From CAYVMD01 sp964452465 (lineage in GTDB: Bacteria > Armatimonadota > JACIXR01): 20,720 nucleotides of DNA. Where the stretch lies: assembly GCA_964452465.1 (NCBI GenBank), contig CAYVMD010000036.1:1-20720 (forward strand), given 5' to 3'. Every line of letters begins with the position of its first letter. Within the stretch, counting starts at the first letter, position 1. Shown here piece by piece: positions 16,601 to 20,720 of the stretch. The notes under the pieces are model-generated. The model searched no databases. It had not been told where the DNA came from and saw only the letters and a list, made by a program, of their open reading frames with translations. Position numbers and translations under genes: made by a program.

Positions 16601-17558
16601 GGATAAGGAGATAAGCTCGGTTCTGCAGAAATTGCTGAAGGCTTTGGAAATACCCGAGAAGGGAATACACCGGGTAGAAGGTTTGTTCGAGGTCAGCAAG
16701 ACATTAAGAGGTGAAGCGATCATTTCGGAAACGGAAGGAATCGTTAAGGAGATAGAGATGGAGCGAAAAGGGCTTCCCCGCGTTGTCATTCACTCCAAAG
16801 AAGAAGTAAGCGAAGAGATAGCAGGGGAAGTCTTGGCGGAGGATGTGAAGGATGCTTCCGGAGCAACTATTATCCCCGCGGGCACTAAGTTGACTAAGAA
16901 GGATATAGAATACCTTATCTCTAACTACCCCGAGGTTAAAGAGGTTGTCATCCGCAAGACTTATCTTATCCCTTACAGAGGAGAAAGGTTGATCAAGGAA
17001 GGACAACAAATAAAAGCAGGTCAAAGGTTGACCAAGGGTCCCGTTGATCTCCATGTGATCCTTAAATATCAGGGTGTGCAGGGTGTATACGATTATATGA
17101 TATCAGAATTGCAGTCCATATATAAATCGCAGGGAGTGGATATAAACGATAAACACTTCGAAGTGATCATCCGTCAGATGCTAAAGCGGGTGAAGGTGAA
17201 AGATCCCGGAGACACCCAGTTTCTCCCTGGTGAGGTAGTGAGTGTTTACGCCTTTAACAAAGAAAACAGAAGGGTAACCCTGCAGGGGGGTAGAAGGGCA
17301 AAGGGTGAAAGGCTCCTCCTGGGCATTACAGAGGCCGCTTTGGCGAGTGATTCCTTCCTTTCTGCTGCATCCTTCCAAGAAACTCCCCAGGCTTTAACTA
17401 AAGCAGCCATGGAGGGCCAGGTGGATTATCTCGTTGGTCTTAAGGAAAATGTGATCATCGGAAGGCTTATTCCCGCGGGTACGGGTTTCCCCCGTTATCA
17501 AAAGTTGAATCCCGTTCCCCTCGAAGCTCCTTCCGAAAAGATGTTGACGGTTGATTAA
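13620..17558 (+). CDS. rpoC: DNA-directed RNA polymerase subunit beta-prime
   Basis: A full-length beta-prime of 1312 residues. The first zinc site is Cys58, Cys60, Cys73 and Cys76; the second is Cys828, Cys903, Cys910 and Cys913. The catalytic NADFDGDQ places the Mg-binding aspartates at 495, 497 and 499. The bridge helix/trigger region has [20 protein letters not shown] with His951 equal to E. coli His936, and Leu947 where Met932 is found in E. coli. Between TFHTGGTAG and HRVEGLFE there are about 50 extra residues. An LAED-type module (about 1069-1113) is inserted further on, before the canonical IKAGQRLT region. The C-terminus is otherwise canonical ([46 protein letters not shown]). Its ATG is preceded by GGAGAGGAG and overlaps the end of rpoB. 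Confidence 0.99.
   Translation: [1312 protein letters not shown]
16491..16664 (+). other. Trigger-loop insertion within rpoC
   Basis: Residues 958-1015 lie between the first trigger helix (RTFHTGG) and the segment [10 protein letters not shown], which matches the canonical GLPRVEELFE. In Thermus or Bacillus only about 11 residues join GG to PRV; here there are about 63. The extra part contains [12 protein letters not shown] and a predicted helix ([15 protein letters not shown]). E. coli carries its much larger SI3 at this same site. Confidence 0.75.
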
Positions 17559-17572
17559 ATCCTGGCTATTAT

Positions 17573-17605
17573 ATATATTACCCCTCGCTATGAGGGGTAA
17601 TATAT
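17573..17605 (+). promoter_or_regulatory. 14-bp hairpin between rpoC and rpsL without U-tract
   Basis: ATATATTACCCCTC (17573-17586) and its exact reverse complement (17592-17605) enclose the loop GCTAT. No T-run follows (next bases are TGCCTCGG), so it is unlikely to be a simple intrinsic terminator. An RNase III-type processing site, an mRNA-stabilising element for the rpoC 3' end, or an attenuator is more likely. It sits about 22 bases before the rpsL start and leaves the GGAGG Shine-Dalgarno (17612-17616) free. Confidence 0.8.
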
Positions 17606-17627
17606 TGCCTCGGAGGCTTAAGAATAA

Positions 17628-18005
17628 ATGAGCACCATTAATCAGCTAGTTAGGAAAGGAAGAGAAAAGAAAACCAAAAAGTCCAAGGTTCCCGCCTTGA
17701 AGGGCTCCCCTCAAAGGCGGGGGGTGTGCCTTATTGTGCGCACTGCCCGCCCCAAAAAACCCAATTCTGCTTTGCGAAAAGTGGCAAAGGTCCGCTTAAC
17801 CAGCGGGGCGGAGGTTACTGCTTACATTCCGGGGATAGGACATAATCTCCAGGAACACTCCATAGTATTAGTGCGAGGTGGAAGGGTAAAGGACCTCCCT
17901 GGAGTGAGATACCATATAATCAGAGGTACATTGGATGCTGCGGGAGTGGAAGGGAGAAGGAAGGCGCGCTCCAAGTATGGTGCAAAGAGACCTAAAGGAG
18001 GGTAA
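17628..18005 (+). CDS. rpsL: 30S ribosomal protein S12
   Basis: A 125-residue S12, the usual length for bacteria, located at the decoding centre of the 30S subunit. The conserved RPKKPNSALRKVAKVRL and GRVKDLPGVRYH segments are intact, with lysines at both classical streptomycin-resistance positions. The Asp in KDLPG, which RimO methylthiolates in E. coli, is also present. ATG 17628 has GGAGG 11 bases upstream. It follows the rpoC-rpsL hairpin and lies two bases from rpsG, in the normal bacterial str-operon order. There is no L7Ae-like gene between rpoC and rpsL, unlike many Firmicutes. Confidence 0.99.
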   Translation: MSTINQLVRKGREKKTKKSKVPALKGSPQRRGVCLIVRTARPKKPNSALRKVAKVRLTSGAEVTAYIPGIGHNLQEHSIVLVRGGRVKDLPGVRYHIIRGTLDAAGVEGRRKARSKYGAKRPKGG

Positions 18006-18007
18006 GG

Positions 18008-18508
18008 ATGCCACGCAAAGGTAGCGTTCCCCCACGGAAAATAGAACCGGACCTGGTATATGGGAGCGAATTGGTCCAAAGGGTAATAAATCGGGTGCTA
18101 AGTAAGGGGAAGAAATCCCTTGCGGAGAAGATCGTGTATAAAGCTTTGGATATCGTGAGGGAAAGGACAAAAATGGATCCTGTCGAGGTCCTAACCAAAG
18201 CGATCGAGAATATAAAACCGGAAGTAGAGGTGCGCCCTCGCAGGGTAGGAGGAGCAACTTATCAGGTCCCTATGCCGGTAAGGGAACAGCGCAGGCTTTC
18301 CCTTGCTATTAGATGGCTTGTAACCTTCGCCCGGGGACCTGAGGGAAGGCTGGAAGCAGGTTACCGTAGGCCGGAGAAAACGATGGCTGAGAGATTGGCG
18401 GGGGAAATAATAGATGCCTACAATGGAACGGGGGCCGCGGTGAGAAGGAAGGAAGAAATGCACAGAATCGCAGAGGCTAATCGTGCATTCGCTCATTACC
18501 GATGGTAA
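18008..18508 (+). CDS. rpsG: 30S ribosomal protein S7
   Basis: S7 of 166 residues, about ten more than the usual 156. It initiates assembly of the 30S head by binding the 16S 3' major domain and lies at the E-site/P-site mRNA path. The RRVGGATYQVP hairpin (78-88) and the C-terminal HRIAEANRAFAHYRW are canonical. The extra length is one short insertion, GPEGRLEAGYRRPE (about 110-123), where other bacteria have a tight loop such as KRGDKS. The ATG is preceded by AAAGGAGGG, which overlaps the end of rpsL. Translation is likely coupled to S12. Confidence 0.99.
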   Translation: MPRKGSVPPRKIEPDLVYGSELVQRVINRVLSKGKKSLAEKIVYKALDIVRERTKMDPVEVLTKAIENIKPEVEVRPRRVGGATYQVPMPVREQRRLSLAIRWLVTFARGPEGRLEAGYRRPEKTMAERLAGEIIDAYNGTGAAVRRKEEMHRIAEANRAFAHYRW

Positions 18509-18533
18509 GGTAAGAGAGAGGATATTTTCTACT

Positions 18534-20654
18534 ATGTCCCAATATCCCCTGGAGAAAATTCGCAATATTGGAATCGCAGCCCACATAGACGCGGGCAAAA
18601 CCACTACCACGGAGAGGATATTATTCCACACCGGCAGAATCCACCGAATGGGAGAGGTGGATGAAGGAACCGCGGTAATGGATTGGATGATCCAAGAAAG
18701 GGAGCGGGGGATAACCATAACTTCTGCTGCTACTTATTGTATTTGGAAGGATGCCAATATAAATATCATAGATACCCCAGGGCACGTGGATTTCACAGTT
18801 GAAGTAGAAAGAGCCTTGCGCGTCCTGGATGGAGTGGTGATCGTCTTCTGCGCGGTAGGAGGGGTGCAGTCGCAATCGGAAACCGTATGGCGCCAGGCTA
18901 ATAAGTACAGGGTCCCTCGCCTTGCTTTTGTCAACAAAATGGATAGAGTGGGTGCCGATTTCTTCCAGGTAGTGAAAAAAATAAGAGAAAGATTAGGGGC
19001 TAACGCTGTTCCTCTCCAGGTTCCCATAGGAGTCGAGGAATCTTTCGAGGGTGTGGTGGACCTTGTCTCTATGACCGCTTATCTCTACTCGGGAGAAGAA
19101 GGTGCGGAGTCCACTCACGAACTTTCCCGGTTCCATGATTCCCTATCCCAATTGGCCAAGAAATACCGCGAAAATCTGCTGGAGAGATTGGCGGAGGTGG
19201 ATGACGAATTTTTAGAAAAATACCTGAACGATGCTTATTCGCTGGATGATATCAAGAGTGCTATAAGAAAAGCGACTGTATCCTATAAATTAATCCCTGT
19301 CCTTTGCGGCGCTGCCTTGAAAAACAAAGGGATCCAACAGCTGCTTAACGCAATTGTGGATTACCTCCCCTCCCCCTTGGATATACCTCCCGTGGAAGGG
19401 ATCAACCCATTGACCGGAGAAAAAGAAATTAGAAGTGCGGATAGAAATGGTCCTCTTTGCGCCTTGGCTTTCAAGATATCGGCCGATCCCCATGTGGGTA
19501 AATTAACATTTTTACGCATCTATTCAGGCAAAATAGAGAAGGGAGACCTCGTTTACAACGCAAGCAAAGGGACGAGGGAGCGCATATCCCGAATAATGCG
19601 GATGCATGCCAATTATAGGGAAAACATCGAGGTCGCTCACGCAGGTGATATAGTGGCGGTGGTAGGTTTGCCCTCTACAACCACTGGTGACACTATTTGC
19701 TCTGAAGATTACCCCATTGTGTTAGAGGCTCCCCACTTCCCTCAGCCCGTTATCTCCATGGCAACGGAGCCTAAGAGTAAAGCGGAAGAGGAGAAATTGC
19801 AAAGCGCCCTTCGTAAAATCGCCTTGGAGGATCCCTCCTTCAAAGTAGAGGTGGATTCGGAAACGGGACAAACATTAATCTCGGGAATGGGAGAACTGCA
19901 TTTGGAAATCGTGGTGGATAGATTGCGAAGAGAATTCGGTGTAAATGTGAGGGTGGGCAAACCCCAAGTTGCCTATAGGGAAACCATAACTACTAAAGTA
20001 ACCCAAGAGGGTTACTATGTGCGTCAAACGGGGGGTAGGGGTCATTATGGTCATGTGGTGATAGAGGTAGAACCTCAACCTCGAGGATCTGGTTTTGTAT
20101 TCGAAAACAGGATAGTAGGAGGGGTGGTCCCCCAGGAATTCATCCCGGCGATTAAAGCAGGTATTGAGGAAGCATCAGAGTATGGTCCTTTGGCAGGTTA
20201 TCCCCTAGTTGATTTCAAAGTAACCCTTATCGATGGTTCCTATCACCCCGTGGATTCCTCCGAGATAGCCTTCAAACTCGCTGCCTCCCAAGCTCTTCGA
20301 GAAGCGGCCGCCAAGGCTAACCCTGTTATATTGGAACCAATAATGGAGGTAGAAATAGTGGTCCCTTCCCAATATCTCGGAGATGTCTTGAACGACATAG
20401 TAGCACGACGAGGAAAACTGGAATCTACCGAGCCGAGCCCTGGAGATACCACCACTATAAAGGCCTTCATACCCCTTGCAGAGATGTTCGGATATGCCAC
20501 GGCAATAAGGTCCTTGACACAAGGAAGGGGAATTTATACTATGCAACCTGCTTACTATGCAGAGGTCCCGGAAAACCTCTTAAAGGAGAAAATATTACCT
20601 GCTAAAAGTGTGCGACTTCCACATAACGCTTTATATAAGGAGGAGGTTTCCTGA
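18534..20654 (+). CDS. fusA: Elongation factor G
   Basis: A 706-residue translational GTPase that drives tRNA-mRNA translocation. Nucleotide-binding motifs are AHIDAGKTT (16-24), the switch I RGIT (58-61), DTPGH (80-84), NKMD (134-137) and the G5 CGAALKNKG. These are followed by the usual domains II to V, ending in IYTMQPAYYAEVP. I choose ATG 18534 (MSQYPLEKIRN), with GAGAGAGGA about 11 bases upstream, over an in-frame GTG at 18483. The latter would overlap rpsG by 26 bp and add 17 non-conserved residues. The gene ends TGATG, overlapping the start of tuf by one base. No truncation or missing residue is seen. Confidence 0.98.
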   Translation: MSQYPLEKIRNIGIAAHIDAGKTTTTERILFHTGRIHRMGEVDEGTAVMDWMIQERERGITITSAATYCIWKDANINIIDTPGHVDFTVEVERALRVLDGVVIVFCAVGGVQSQSETVWRQANKYRVPRLAFVNKMDRVGADFFQVVKKIRERLGANAVPLQVPIGVEESFEGVVDLVSMTAYLYSGEEGAESTHELSRFHDSLSQLAKKYRENLLERLAEVDDEFLEKYLNDAYSLDDIKSAIRKATVSYKLIPVLCGAALKNKGIQQLLNAIVDYLPSPLDIPPVEGINPLTGEKEIRSADRNGPLCALAFKISADPHVGKLTFLRIYSGKIEKGDLVYNASKGTRERISRIMRMHANYRENIEVAHAGDIVAVVGLPSTTTGDTICSEDYPIVLEAPHFPQPVISMATEPKSKAEEEKLQSALRKIALEDPSFKVEVDSETGQTLISGMGELHLEIVVDRLRREFGVNVRVGKPQVAYRETITTKVTQEGYYVRQTGGRGHYGHVVIEVEPQPRGSGFVFENRIVGGVVPQEFIPAIKAGIEEASEYGPLAGYPLVDFKVTLIDGSYHPVDSSEIAFKLAASQALREAAAKANPVILEPIMEVEIVVPSQYLGDVLNDIVARRGKLESTEPSPGDTTTIKAFIPLAEMFGYATAIRSLTQGRGIYTMQPAYYAEVPENLLKEKILPAKSVRLPHNALYKEEVS

Positions 20655-20720
20655 TGGCGAAAGCGAAGTTTGAAAGGACAAAACCACATGTAAATGTGGG
20701 AACCATCGGTCATGTGGACC
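20654..20720 (+). CDS. tuf: Elongation factor Tu (5' end only)
   Basis: The first 22 codons read MAKAKFERTKPHVNVGTIGH followed by VD, the invariant EF-Tu N-terminus leading into the P-loop. The gene runs off the right edge of the window. Its ATG overlaps the fusA stop by one base and has AGGAGG (20641-20646) seven bases upstream, as expected for the last gene of the str operon. Confidence 0.98.
   Translation, partial: MAKAKFERTKPHVNVGTIGHVD

Noticed and set aside
18483..18533. Upstream GTG start for fusA (17 extra residues)
   Set aside because: The extension overlaps rpsG, is not conserved in EF-G, and ATG 18534 has a proper Shine-Dalgarno.

Overview
The window is a compact, gene-dense bacterial chromosome segment. 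It carries an initiator tRNA, a three-gene minus-strand operon with lysA, a convergent pair of metabolic genes, and the start of the rpoB-rpoC-rpsL-rpsG-fusA-tuf operon. Base composition is moderate, and AGG/AGA and ATA codons are common. Proteins are rich in Glu, Lys, Arg and Ile, which fits a thermophile or moderate thermophile. The phylum cannot be fixed from this sequence alone. An uncultured lineage (Armatimonadota-like or similarly deep) is a low-confidence guess, based on the GH172 enzyme, the long DHH-CBS tRNA nucleotidyltransferase and the divergent RNA polymerase.

Layout. 1-77 is tRNA-fMet. 204-1214 is a GH172 (DUF2961) protein, followed by a membrane-anchored hypothetical protein whose start codon is problematic (1287-1898, probably extending back to about 1211-1221). 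On the minus strand, 6381 to 1905, lie lysA, a DHH/CBS/tRNA-nucleotidyltransferase fusion and an M50 site-2-type protease. Their genes overlap and they share one good promoter. A divergent and apparently leaderless gene (6563-8275) encodes a cobalamin-binding mutase-like protein. It meets, stop codon against stop codon, an opine-dehydrogenase-family gene (9385-8276, minus). From 9596 to the right edge runs the transcription/translation operon.

Most notable. (1) The RNA polymerase subunits carry several lineage-type changes: a four-cysteine zinc-ribbon insert in beta at the site where E. coli has its large beta insertion i9, an insertion of about 50 residues inside the beta-prime trigger loop at the place of E. 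coli SI3, a divergent fork loop 2, and an extra LAED-type module in beta-prime. (2) rpoB has two candidate promoters and a leader that looks structured, including a perfect 8-bp hairpin that presents the Shine-Dalgarno in its loop. The usual rplKAJL genes are not upstream. (3) A perfect 14-bp stem without a U-tract separates rpoC from rpsL. (4) A near-consensus promoter places the predicted transcription start on the ATG of the cobalamin-binding gene.

How the genes work together: the right half makes the RNA polymerase core and the translation apparatus (S12, S7, EF-G, EF-Tu) from one transcription unit. The minus-strand operon links lysine/diaminopimelate synthesis with tRNA 3'-end synthesis or repair and membrane proteolysis, with no obvious metabolic logic. 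The cobalamin protein and the opine dehydrogenase may both act on amino- or oxo-acids, but no substrate can be read from the sequence.
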